From contig NZ_JAUXVR010000039.1 in the NCBI RefSeq assembly GCF_030680395.1, positions 1 to 53,387 of the forward strand: DNA of 53,387 nt, in the 5' to 3' direction. This stretch comes from Methylobacter sp. Its GTDB lineage: Bacteria; Pseudomonadota; Gammaproteobacteria; Methylococcales; Methylomonadaceae. Below, piece by piece: positions 34,937-43,019 of this stretch. A program made the position numbers and the translations under genes. Numbering within the stretch: the stretch's first letter is position 1; each line of letters starts with the position of its first letter. The notes beneath the pieces are model-generated. The model was not told the DNA's origin. It did no database searches and worked only from the letters and a program-made list of their open reading frames with translations.

Positions 34937-37381
34937 TTATGCCGGGTTGGCCTTATTCCGGCCTGCAACAGGATCATTTTCCACGGCAACTTTTAACACA
35001 TCATCCACATTTTCCAGCCAGACAAAGCGGAGTTGATTTCTCACCGCTTCGGGTATTTCTTCAAAGTCTTTCTTGTTGAGCGCAGGAAGCATGACTGTTT
35101 TTAGCCCCGCTCTGGCCGCAGCAATGACTTTTTCTTTAATGCCGCCAACCGGCAATACCAGTCCGCGCAGGCTTATTTCTCCGGTCATTGCCACATCGCT
35201 ATGTACGGTACGCTCGGAAAACGCGGAAAATAATGCGGTAAACATGGCGACTCCCGCACTGGGGCCGTCTTTAGGAATAGCGCCTGCCGGTACGTGGACA
35301 TGGATATCGTTTGTTTTGAATATTTCCGGGCTTAAACCCAATTCATGAGCGCGCGATTTCACCAGGCTTAACGCGGCCTGGGCGCTTTCTTTCATGACTT
35401 CGCCCAACTGACCGGTAAGGATCAGTTTGCCGTCGCCGGGCAGACGGGTGGCTTCGATAAAAAGAATGTCGCCGCCGACCGGTGTCCAGGCAAGTCCTGT
35501 GGCAACGCCCGGAACGCTGGTGCGCATCGCGACGTCGCTGTAAAACCTTTTCGGTCCCAGAATGCCCGGAATATGTTCGCCGTCAATCTGTTCATTAACG
35601 ACAATATCCTCGGCAATACGCATCGCTACATGACGAAATACGGAGCCGATCTCTCGTTCCAGATTTCTGCAACCAGCCTCGCGGGTATAGTCCTGAATAA
35701 TGGTGAGTATTGCGTTATCGGTGATTGCGCATTGCTCGGGATTTAAGCCGTTGCTTTCCAGTTGCCTGTGTACCAGATAGCGTTTGGCAATCTGAAGCTT
35801 TTCCTCGGAGGTGTAACCGGATAATTCAATGACTTCCATCCGGTCGCGCAAAGGCGCGGGGATGCTGTCCAATACGTTGGCCGTTCCGATAAACATCACA
35901 TGGCTCAGATCGAATGCGACCGCCAGGTAATTATCGCGGAAAGTTGAGTTTTGCTCGGGATCCAACACTTCCAGCAAGGCCGAAGACGGATCGCCATGAA
36001 ACCCCGAGCCGAGCTTGTCCATTTCATCGAGCATAAATACCGGGTTATTGGTGCCGGCCTTGCGTATGGATTGAATAATGTTGCCCGGCAGTGCGCCGAT
36101 ATAAGTGCGCCGGTGACCGCGTATCTCGGCTTCGTCATGCAGACCGCCGAGGCTGGCGCGTACAAATTCACGCTCGGTTGCGCGGGCTATGCTGCGTCCC
36201 AATGAGGTTTTTCCGACGCCGGGCGGTCCGACAAAGCATAAAATGGGGCTCTTGCCATTCGGGTTCAGCTTGCGCACGGCCAAAAATTCCAATATGCGCT
36301 GCTTGATTTTATCCAGGCCGTAATGATCTTCATTGAGAATTTCCCTGGCTCTTTTTATATCGATAACGCCTGTACTTGCGACCGACCAGGGCAGTTCGAT
36401 CAGCCAATCAAGATAGGCGCGAATCATCGAATATTCGCCGCTGGCATCCGGCATGTGCTGCAAGCGGCCAAGTTCCTTGCGCGCTTGTTTCTCGACTTCT
36501 TCAGGCATTTTGGCCGCACTGATGGCGTTGCTTATTTCTTCAATTTCGGCAGCACCGCCTTCTTCTTCGCCCAATTCCTTCTGGATAGCCTTCATTTGTT
36601 CCCGCAAAACGAATTCGCGTTGCCGCTGCCCCATGGTTTCCTGAGTTTGTTCGTTAATCTTGTTGGAGATTTTTAACACTTCGACTTGATAATTGAGTAA
36701 CTCCAGGATTTTGTCGATACGTGCCTGTATATCGAACAGTCCCAGTATCTCTTGTTTTTCCGGGGATTTTGAAACCAGGTAACTGGCGACCAGGTCAGCC
36801 AGCATCGACGGTGAAGTGATGGATTGAATGGCGTTAATCAGCTCATCAGGCGCTTGGTGTGTCTGAGCCAGAACTTCCAGCGCTTTTTGCTTGAGCGTTA
36901 TGACGCGCGCTTCGACATCCTTGGAACGCATTTCAGGCTCTTCGTAACGGTCAATCCGGGCGACAAGAAACGGATAACCCGGCAAAAACTCCTGTACGCG
37001 AAAGCGTTGCACCCCCTGACAAACGACATGATGCGTGCCGTCAGGCGCAGTTATATAGCGTAAAATTTCCGCTACAGTACCGACTGTGTAAAGATCATCC
37101 GGGTTGGGTTCCTCATCTTTGTCCCTCAATTGCATAAGCAGTCCGATCGGTTTCTCGGAACGCACCGCTTCTTGCACAGCCGCAATAGACAGTTTACGGC
37201 CTATCACCAACGGAGAAACGTTTTGCGGGAAAAGCACGGTTCCGCGCATGGGCACAATGATAATCGCATCATTGGGAACGGGGGGGAATTGCAACGGCGC
37301 TTCCTGCTTTATCTCTGAAGATGGCTCTTCCGTATTCGTCGTTGATCCCAGAAGTATATTTTTCAGATCCTTGATTTGCAT
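34937..37381 (-). CDS. lon: ATP-dependent protease Lon
   Basis: An 814-aa protease of full length. The N-terminal substrate domain (IIVPMRGTVLFPQNVSPLVIGR...) is followed by a coiled region, the AAA+ module with Walker A GPPGVGKTS (about residue 370) and Walker B FMLDEMDK, and the C-terminal protease domain with the catalytic serine in KDGPSAGVAMFTA and the lysine in GGIKEKVIAA. It degrades misfolded and regulatory proteins. It starts 9 bases after the hsp20 stop, so the two share a transcript. Its 3' end is 4 bases from the CRISPR repeat. Confidence 0.97.
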   Translation of the reverse strand: MQIKDLKNILLGSTTNTEEPSSEIKQEAPLQFPPVPNDAIIIVPMRGTVLFPQNVSPLVIGRKLSIAAVQEAVRSEKPIGLLMQLRDKDEEPNPDDLYTVGTVAEILRYITAPDGTHHVVCQGVQRFRVQEFLPGYPFLVARIDRYEEPEMRSKDVEARVITLKQKALEVLAQTHQAPDELINAIQSITSPSMLADLVASYLVSKSPEKQEILGLFDIQARIDKILELLNYQVEVLKISNKINEQTQETMGQRQREFVLREQMKAIQKELGEEEGGAAEIEEISNAISAAKMPEEVEKQARKELGRLQHMPDASGEYSMIRAYLDWLIELPWSVASTGVIDIKRAREILNEDHYGLDKIKQRILEFLAVRKLNPNGKSPILCFVGPPGVGKTSLGRSIARATEREFVRASLGGLHDEAEIRGHRRTYIGALPGNIIQSIRKAGTNNPVFMLDEMDKLGSGFHGDPSSALLEVLDPEQNSTFRDNYLAVAFDLSHVMFIGTANVLDSIPAPLRDRMEVIELSGYTSEEKLQIAKRYLVHRQLESNGLNPEQCAITDNAILTIIQDYTREAGCRNLEREIGSVFRHVAMRIAEDIVVNEQIDGEHIPGILGPKRFYSDVAMRTSVPGVATGLAWTPVGGDILFIEATRLPGDGKLILTGQLGEVMKESAQAALSLVKSRAHELGLSPEIFKTNDIHVHVPAGAIPKDGPSAGVAMFTALFSAFSERTVHSDVAMTGEISLRGLVLPVGGIKEKVIAAARAGLKTVMLPALNKKDFEEIPEAVRNQLRFVWLENVDDVLKVAVENDPVAGRNKANPA

Positions 37382-37390
37382 AAGAAGCCC

Positions 37391-37798
37391 TTATATTATT
37401 TTGCGCAGTGAAATTAACAAACACCCGTTTACAAGTTCATTCGTACCGATTTCAAAACGTCCGGCGGGCAGTTCAATATGCCGCTCAAATCGTCCATAGG
37501 GGATTTCCAGTCGGCGAATAGTCGCTTGTGAGCTGTCCGGTAGATGCCGTTGTCCGTCAATAATCAAATGATCGCCTTCAAGCGCTACGTTCAACTGTTC
37601 CGGGGCAACACCCGGTAGTGCGATCATAATTTTGAATTCGTAATTGGTTTCATAGATATCGATCGGCGGTTCCCAAGTCGGTCGTTTGGCGTTGTTCATG
37701 ACAGACGGCCTAAAGAACTGTCGATGCAATCGGTCGGCCCGATCCAATATTTGACAAGCTTCTGCCCACATCCATGTTTCAAGGTTACGTAATGGCAT
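37391..37798 (-). CDS. Small heat-shock protein, Hsp20/alpha-crystallin family
   Basis: A 135-aa protein. After an N-terminal arm of about 40 residues the alpha-crystallin domain runs WEPPIDIYETNYEFKIMIALPGV...RRLEIPYGRFERHIELPAG to the C-terminal GCLLISLRKII. The IxI/V tail motif common in IbpA-type proteins is not evident. It holds unfolded proteins for refolding or degradation, and its pairing with lon (9 bases apart, hsp20 first) couples chaperone and protease output. A heat-shock promoter is likely upstream, but no clear sigma-32 box was found. Confidence 0.9.
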   Translation of the reverse strand: MPLRNLETWMWAEACQILDRADRLHRQFFRPSVMNNAKRPTWEPPIDIYETNYEFKIMIALPGVAPEQLNVALEGDHLIIDGQRHLPDSSQATIRRLEIPYGRFERHIELPAGRFEIGTNELVNGCLLISLRKII

Positions 37799-37888
37799 AA
37801 TGTGTTATTCCAGATTGTTGCAGTTTAACTACTCAAGCAGCGTAATTATTTGCCCCCGCTCCATTGTAAAATCGCTGTCCATGACGAT

Positions 37889-38404
37889 TTATTCGGCGGG
37901 AGCCGAATGGTGCTTGCTGTGTTCCGGTATCTTATCGTTGCCGTGTTCAATCATTTGCGCGTCAAACCATTCATGGAGCGCCTGGACAAACTGGGGATAT
38001 TCGGTTGAATAATGAATCTGCGCGCCATTAGGCAATGCTTTATATTCAAATTTTATATCGTCGGTTTTTGCCATTTTCAACTGGGTCAGACCCGGCATAT
38101 CGGCTCCGTGGACACGTTCAGTTATAGAAAAATCGCCTTTTCTGAATTCATTGGCAATTTCAAGCAGATGTGTCTGAATCAGTTTTATTTCCCGGGTATC
38201 GTTTGCCGATTTGGCGACAACATGCTGAATGCCGCCATGAACGGTTTTGGTAAACGTTTGCAGGGCTTGACCCAAGGTATAGGGCACCACTTGCTGTGCG
38301 CGTTGACGTACTTCATCAACCGGCTCCGGGCCGGTTTTTTCAAAAGCCGCGGCTGCGGTAGAAAAAAGTAAAAGCCCGACCAATATTAATGGGTTATTTT
38401 TCAT
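37889..38404 (-). CDS. Exported protein of unknown function
   Basis: A 171-aa protein with a signal peptide (MKNNPLILVGLLLFSTAAAAF, cut near AAA-F). The mature part has no cysteine or membrane segment. It shows blocks such as VHGADMPGLTQLKMAKTDDIKFEYKALPNG and TEYPQFVQALHEWFDAQMIEHG, the latter looking like a surface helix, and a His/Lys-rich end. I do not recognise a characterised family. It is 90 bases upstream of hsp20 on the same strand, so cotranscription is possible. Confidence 0.65.
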   Translation of the reverse strand: MKNNPLILVGLLLFSTAAAAFEKTGPEPVDEVRQRAQQVVPYTLGQALQTFTKTVHGGIQHVVAKSANDTREIKLIQTHLLEIANEFRKGDFSITERVHGADMPGLTQLKMAKTDDIKFEYKALPNGAQIHYSTEYPQFVQALHEWFDAQMIEHGNDKIPEHSKHHSAPAE

Positions 38405-39058
38405 AATCGTAGTTCTCGTTTAGTTAGGATCCAATGAAAATATTTGATGAGAACATCTAAAGACTCATAACAAAGTATGTCTTGCTTACGAACCCCGATA
38501 AATCCGTACAACTACTTACAAATACCGGTTTTGATGATCCGCATAGAAATTGGCAGCAATGTAAAAATGATGCTCAATACCTCGCTACGTTGGCGATAAA
38601 GACACAGCTCAAACGATGAGACGCGGGGCGGGAGTTCAACCGCCAACTAAAAAGCGGCTCGATCAACTCGCTGCCGAGCTGTCGTCATCCGGTTTTACTG
38701 GCTATGTCCAGAGGAAAGCGGAAAGGCCGGTTGTCGCCTGGCAATCTTAAAAATAATCAGGCGATCCGGGCAAAAAAACGGCTATTGAAAGGTGGATAAT
38801 CTATTTGTGTCGATGACATGAACAGGCCTTTGAATGCCCGAATTATCGGCTTTTCGAGCGGATTCAGCTAAGTATTCGTGCTTATTGAATATAGTCCGTA
38901 ACCTTGTATTCTGGTGTCGTAATTGGCGAGGATAAGATTAGGATTTTGGATCTGATTTTGAATTCGTTAAAGGACATTCAATATCAATCGAGTCTGATTC
39001 CGAGCTATCCGATCAGGAGCAATATCGACTCAAGCCATCACAGCAGAAAGGTGAATCC
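38405..39058. other. Long gene-poor stretch
   Basis: About 650 bases with no supported gene. Short frames on the plus strand are not backed by ribosome sites or domains. Short palindromic bits occur (for example AATCGT...), none convincing. It may be eroded coding sequence. The promoter for the plus-strand DUF3096 gene and that of the minus-strand exported protein must both lie here. Confidence 0.4.
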
Positions 39059-39187
39059 ATGTACGTTAATACACAAGCGCTCCTCTCGCTTACCGCCGGA
39101 ATTTTAATACTTGTTCGTCCCGCCTTGTTGAATTACATCATCGCTATTTATCTTATTATTGTCGGTGTTCTGGGCCTGGTCAGATGA
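39059..39187 (+). CDS. 42-aa DUF3096-type membrane peptide
   Basis: A very small gene of 43 codons. The protein has two short hydrophobic helices (LLSLTAGILILV and NYIIAIYLIIVGVLGLV) around RPALL, the pattern of DUF3096 proteins (small hydrophobic peptides of about 40-60 aa with AGILIL.P.LLNYIVAIYLI.VG). The ATG follows AAAGGTG at 6-base spacing. Function is unknown; related genes often sit beside stress-linked envelope genes, and here a DUF4398 lipoprotein and OmpA-like gene follow. Confidence 0.8.
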   Translation: MYVNTQALLSLTAGILILVRPALLNYIIAIYLIIVGVLGLVR

Positions 39188-39302
39188 TTTTCCATAATGT
39201 CAAAAAAGCCAATGATATTGCGGATTTTCATCGCAAACGTCTATGCGCCAATCCGTAACTTGGGTTCTTGTGAATCCTTAGATCAGTCAGAAGGTACCTA
39301 CT

Positions 39303-39686
39303 ATGTTTACAGCTAAAACACTCTTGAGATTAGGGCTATCGGCAGCATTGACAAGCTTGTTGTTCCTGATGGGATGTGCCTCGGCACCGCCGACAGATTT
39401 GCTGTCGCAGGCTGAACTGGCCATTCAGAATGCAGAACGGGCCGGAACCTCTCAGTACGAACCCGAACTGCTAAGCAGCGCCCGCACAAAACTTAATCGT
39501 GCCCACAAAAGAGTGGATGACGATGAAAATGAAGAGGCGCGCAGAATGGCCGAAGAAGCCATTGCCGAAGCAAATTTGGCCAATGCCAAAGCCGCGGCGG
39601 CAAGAGAGGCCAATCAGACGGATGAAATGAAAAAGGCGATCGAAGCCTTGAAACAGGAGACTTCGCGGCAAAGCGAAGGCCACTAA
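39303..39686 (+). CDS. DUF4398-domain lipoprotein
   Basis: A 127-aa protein. The lipobox is LLFLMGCASAPP (cysteine at about 25). The mature part is a helical DUF4398-type domain: LLSQAELAIQNAERAGTSQYEPELLSSARTKLNRAHK, followed by a charged coiled region rich in A, E, N and K. It is probably a periplasmic helical protein anchored to the outer membrane. A similar N-terminal segment is present in the OmpA-like protein encoded 22 bases downstream, suggesting that the two interact or share a ligand; both are likely in one operon. Confidence 0.85.
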   Translation: MFTAKTLLRLGLSAALTSLLFLMGCASAPPTDLLSQAELAIQNAERAGTSQYEPELLSSARTKLNRAHKRVDDDENEEARRMAEEAIAEANLANAKAAAAREANQTDEMKKAIEALKQETSRQSEGH

Positions 39687-39708
39687 CCAGCCATTTTGGA
39701 GGCGTACC

Positions 39709-40515
39709 ATGCGACCACAAATCTCTTTCCAGCCATCACCGTTGACCAGTCTCTTTCTTGTTCTAGCGAGCGTGTTGCTAACAGCTTGCACGCCGGCCGC
39801 CAATATGAGCCTTGAGAGAGCCCGTACCGATTATCAGCAAGCGGCAAATGACCCGGCAGTGAAGGCCAATGCTTCTGCGGATTTGTTTGCGGCGGAAAAA
39901 CTGCTGCAACAAGCCGAGGCCACCTGGGAGGAGGATGACGATTCCGACGAGGTGGACCATCTTTCCTATCTGACCAGCCGAAAGGTGGATTTGGCGCGAG
40001 CCACCGCTAATCAGGCGGTATCGAAAAAAAGCTTTGAAGAATTAAGCGGTCAAAAGGACCAGATTCGCTTGCAAGCTCGTGAAGCTGAAATTGCGAAACT
40101 GAAAGCTAAAAAGGTCCCGCAAGGCATTTTGGTGACATTGGGCGATGTGCTGTTCGACACGGCGCGCTCCAATCTCAAACCTGGAAGCCTTCAGAATATG
40201 TATCCCTTGGTGGAGTATTTGAAAAGACATGCCGAAACCAGGGTGAAGATTGATGGCCACACTGATAGCAGGGGATCTGCGGGCTATAACGCCAATCTTT
40301 CGCAGATGCGGGCCGAGGCCGTCAGAACTTTTCTGATTACCAACGGAATCTCATCGGCACGCATCAGTGCACAGGGCATGGGTGAGGATTACCCGGTCGC
40401 AACAAACTCAACCGCTGCAGGACGCCAGCAAAACCGGCGCGTGGAAGTGACAATAACCGACGCACCCGCAACAATGTCCCCCACTTCTTCCGGTTCTCCC
40501 GGCAGCGGCATGTGA
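39709..40515 (+). CDS. OmpA-like peptidoglycan-binding lipoprotein with DUF4398 region
   Basis: A 268-aa protein. The lipobox VLLTAC (cysteine near residue 27) is followed by a DUF4398-like helical segment (MSLERARTDYQQAANDPAVKANASADLFAAEKLLQQAEATW), then a linker, then an OmpA C-terminal domain with TLGDVLFDTARSNLKPGSL and KIDGHTDSRGSAGYNANLSQMRAEAV, where D and R bind peptidoglycan. It should tether the outer membrane to the cell wall. The ATG has GGAGG about 7 bases upstream. It forms a pair with the preceding DUF4398 lipoprotein. Confidence 0.9.
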   Translation: MRPQISFQPSPLTSLFLVLASVLLTACTPAANMSLERARTDYQQAANDPAVKANASADLFAAEKLLQQAEATWEEDDDSDEVDHLSYLTSRKVDLARATANQAVSKKSFEELSGQKDQIRLQAREAEIAKLKAKKVPQGILVTLGDVLFDTARSNLKPGSLQNMYPLVEYLKRHAETRVKIDGHTDSRGSAGYNANLSQMRAEAVRTFLITNGISSARISAQGMGEDYPVATNSTAAGRQQNRRVEVTITDAPATMSPTSSGSPGSGM

Positions 40516-40802
40516 TGTTAGGAAGTGATCTGATTGCTGCTTGTCTTGAGACAAAAGCACCGTCCTTGTCTCTGTCGAAACCAGCGGCGTTTTTGATGGA
40601 TTACAGCGTATCGATTATCTGATTTATAAAGTAATCGTTTGAGATAAACATCATATTTATAAAGTATTTAACGTTAATTATCGGATTTTGCCACGGTAAA
40701 GCGGATGCCGGCAGATCGAAGAATTACGCTTTAAACACAGGCGGCTGCACAAACGAAATTCCGCTTTAGGAGCATAGGTATCTACACAAGTGCGGCCTCT
40801 TG
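40516..40802. other. Intergenic stretch after the OmpA-like gene
   Basis: About 290 AT-rich bases with no supported gene. TTGTC-TTGA-GACAA near 40550 is a weak hairpin that could end the upstream transcript. No promoter was identified with confidence. Confidence 0.35.
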
Positions 40803-40980
40803 TCTCGTTCCCGCGCGCTGCGTCACTGCCATTAAGTTAAGAAGATAATGACGCCGTAGGAGCGGGCCGCGCCCGCGACATTTGGCCGGCGATTGCAGAG
40901 TTGCAGCGCTCTCATCGCAGGCGCGGCCCGCTCCTACAACGCTTAACTTAATGGCAGTGCCGTGTTGCGCGGGAACGAGA
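40803..40980. repeat. 178-bp nested inverted-repeat (MITE/REPIN-like) element
   Basis: Outer arms TCTCGTTCCCGCGC (40803-40816) and GCGCGGGAACGAGA (40967-40980) are perfect. Inside them CACTGCCATTAAGTTAAG pairs with CTTAACTTAATGGCAGTG, and further in TAGGAGCGGGCCGCGCC pairs with GGCGCGGCCCGCTCCTA. It is entirely non-coding; a 90-codon minus-strand frame across it is an artefact of the palindrome. A single arm of the same family is at 22815-22857. Confidence 0.8.
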
Positions 40981-41082
40981 GAAAGGCTAGGTATTTCTAT
41001 AGATACGTTGAGATCTAAGCTCAAAACTTCGGGCTGCTTTATAACGTCATTCACTTAATTCTATCCGCATGGAATTTTAAAT

Positions 41083-41772
41083 ATGAATACGATAAATACT
41101 AAACCTGAGCCGGAAATACCGCATTTTGTCTTAAAAGATTGCGCATTGATCGCGATTGCCACACACAGACGCGCCAATACCTTAAAAGAGTTCCGCGACC
41201 ATATCGCCAGCCTGAATCCGGACAGCTTGTATTACCATTTTTGGGCGAATTTATTATTGCCGCATTTTGAGGAGCGCGAGTACATCAACGACTTTGCCAG
41301 CTGGATGCGTCATGGTCTTTCCGATACCAAATTGGCCGAACAATTGGCCGTGCTCGACCCGACCTCATTCAATGATCTCGAGGAATTACGCTACCATCTA
41401 CTCGAATATATCGATGACCGCATGGAAGAAAGCGAATACTTGCAATGGACTCGGGCCTCGCAACAGTTTGAATTTATTCGCTCGCAAATTGTGGTATTCG
41501 ATACCCACACCCGGATAAGCGAACCGCATGAGATGTCGGGCCTGATTGCCCTCATGTCGGCAAGCAGCATCTTTTACCATTTTATTGATGCCCGTCGCCG
41601 TGCTCAGGACAAAATGGATGATTTTTGCCGATGGTTAACTTTTTTCGGTGAAACTTATCAGCCTTTAATTGTCCAGTTAAGCGGGATCGATCCTTATTTC
41701 AGTACCTTGGTTGAATTACGTCAACAAGTGGCGACGGCCTTTCAAAACCATTTTACGGAGCGAGTGTCATGA
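41083..41772 (+). CDS. DUF5752-family protein, coupled to trehalose synthase
   Basis: A 229-aa soluble protein of the DUF5752 type, without signal peptide or membrane helix. It seems to be a tandem of two similar halves: each has a 'leFrDhIaslnpdSlYYHFw..r....' pattern (HIASLNPDSLYYHFWANLL at about 38-56 and GLIALMSASSIFYHFIDARR at about 153-172), followed by a short W-containing helix and PF/LEELR..L. The catalytic role is unknown. Its stop overlaps the treT ATG by 4 bases (ATGA), so it is translationally coupled to the trehalose synthase and may regulate or assist it. Confidence 0.65.
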   Translation: MNTINTKPEPEIPHFVLKDCALIAIATHRRANTLKEFRDHIASLNPDSLYYHFWANLLLPHFEEREYINDFASWMRHGLSDTKLAEQLAVLDPTSFNDLEELRYHLLEYIDDRMEESEYLQWTRASQQFEFIRSQIVVFDTHTRISEPHEMSGLIALMSASSIFYHFIDARRRAQDKMDDFCRWLTFFGETYQPLIVQLSGIDPYFSTLVELRQQVATAFQNHFTERVS

Positions 41773-43010
41773 CCACGATGTTAGAGGCTTATGCGGCGGT
41801 AACCGGCGCAGATGTTATCCGGCATCTGCAACAGCTGGCGGAACTTTTGCAAGGCAAGACCGTGGTGCATGTTAATTCCACGCGCGTTGGCGGCGGCGTT
41901 GCCGAGATATTGGATAAGCTCGTGCCGCTTTCCCGGGAGCTAGGCATCGATACGCGCTGGGAAGTGATTAGCGGCGATAGCGAATTTTACCAGTGCACAA
42001 AAAGCATGCATAACGCAATACAGGGTGACAGGATCATTATTCCCGATAACTTGCTGGAACATTTTCTGGAAGTGAATGAGCAAAATGCCAACCAACTGCG
42101 TTCTGTTCTGGAAGAAGCCGACTTTGTTTTTATTCATGATCCGCAGCCGGTTGCCCTGTTAAAGTATTGCAGCAATCGGAAGGGTAAGTGGATCTGGCGC
42201 TGTCACATCGATGCCAGCCATCCGTACCGGGGAACCTGGCGCTTTTTAGACCGGTTTGTGCGTGAATACGATGCCAGCATTTTTTCATTATCGCAGTTTG
42301 TGCAACTGCTGCCGCATCCTGCCTATATTATCCCGCCCAGCATCGACCCGTTAAGCGACAAAAACGTTGACTTGACTCAAGACGAATTAGATTCGGTGCG
42401 GACACGTTTCGGCATAGATCCCGATGCGCCGATGATTGCGCAGATCTCGCGGTTTGACCGGTTTAAAGACCCGATAGGCGTCATAAAATCTTATAAACTG
42501 GCCAAGCAATATATTCCCGGGTTGCAATTGGTATTGGCCGGCGGCAGCGCAACGGACGATCCGGAAGGTGAGGTCGTGCTCGATGAAGTGCGCATCGCGG
42601 CGGGCGATGACCCCAATATTAAAATCTTACAGTTGCCGCCCGACGCCCACCGTACCATTAATGCGCTACAACGGCTTGCCGATATTGTTCTGCAAAAATC
42701 CACTAAAGAGGGCTTCGGCCTTACCGTAACCGAAGCCCTCTGGAAAGGTAAGCCGGTTATCGGCGGCGACACCGGCGGCATTCGTTTGCAGGTCGTTAAT
42801 TTTCATACCGGTTTTTTAGTCAACACGCCGGAAGGCGCTGCGCTGCGTATTCGGTACCTGTTTAATCAAAAGCAAAAAGTGCAGGAAATGGGCATTAAAT
42901 CCAGGGAATTCGTCCGCGAAAACTTCCTGTTAACCCGTCAGTTGCGTGAGTATCTAACCTTAATGGTATCGCTGCAACATGGTGCGGTTGACCGAATTGA
43001 ATTAAGTTGA
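41769..43010 (+). CDS. treT: Trehalose glycosyltransferring synthase TreT (GT4)
   Basis: A 413-aa GT-B glycosyltransferase. The N-terminal domain has VVHVNSTRVGGGVAEIL, typical of TreT, and WRCHIDASHPYRGTWRF; the C-terminal donor domain has EGFGLTVTEALWKGKPVIGGDTGGI with the E-x7-E motif of GT4. Known TreT enzymes make trehalose from NDP-glucose and glucose (reversibly). The preference for ADP- or UDP-glucose cannot be read. It overlaps the DUF5752 gene by 4 bases and is followed after 9 bases by treZ, so the three are one operon. Confidence 0.88.
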   Translation: MTTMLEAYAAVTGADVIRHLQQLAELLQGKTVVHVNSTRVGGGVAEILDKLVPLSRELGIDTRWEVISGDSEFYQCTKSMHNAIQGDRIIIPDNLLEHFLEVNEQNANQLRSVLEEADFVFIHDPQPVALLKYCSNRKGKWIWRCHIDASHPYRGTWRFLDRFVREYDASIFSLSQFVQLLPHPAYIIPPSIDPLSDKNVDLTQDELDSVRTRFGIDPDAPMIAQISRFDRFKDPIGVIKSYKLAKQYIPGLQLVLAGGSATDDPEGEVVLDEVRIAAGDDPNIKILQLPPDAHRTINALQRLADIVLQKSTKEGFGLTVTEALWKGKPVIGGDTGGIRLQVVNFHTGFLVNTPEGAALRIRYLFNQKQKVQEMGIKSREFVRENFLLTRQLREYLTLMVSLQHGAVDRIELS

Positions 43011-43019
43011 GTCCGGCGC

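Noticed and set aside
40782-41054. 90-aa minus-strand protein
   Set aside because: It lies almost entirely in the 178-bp palindromic element.
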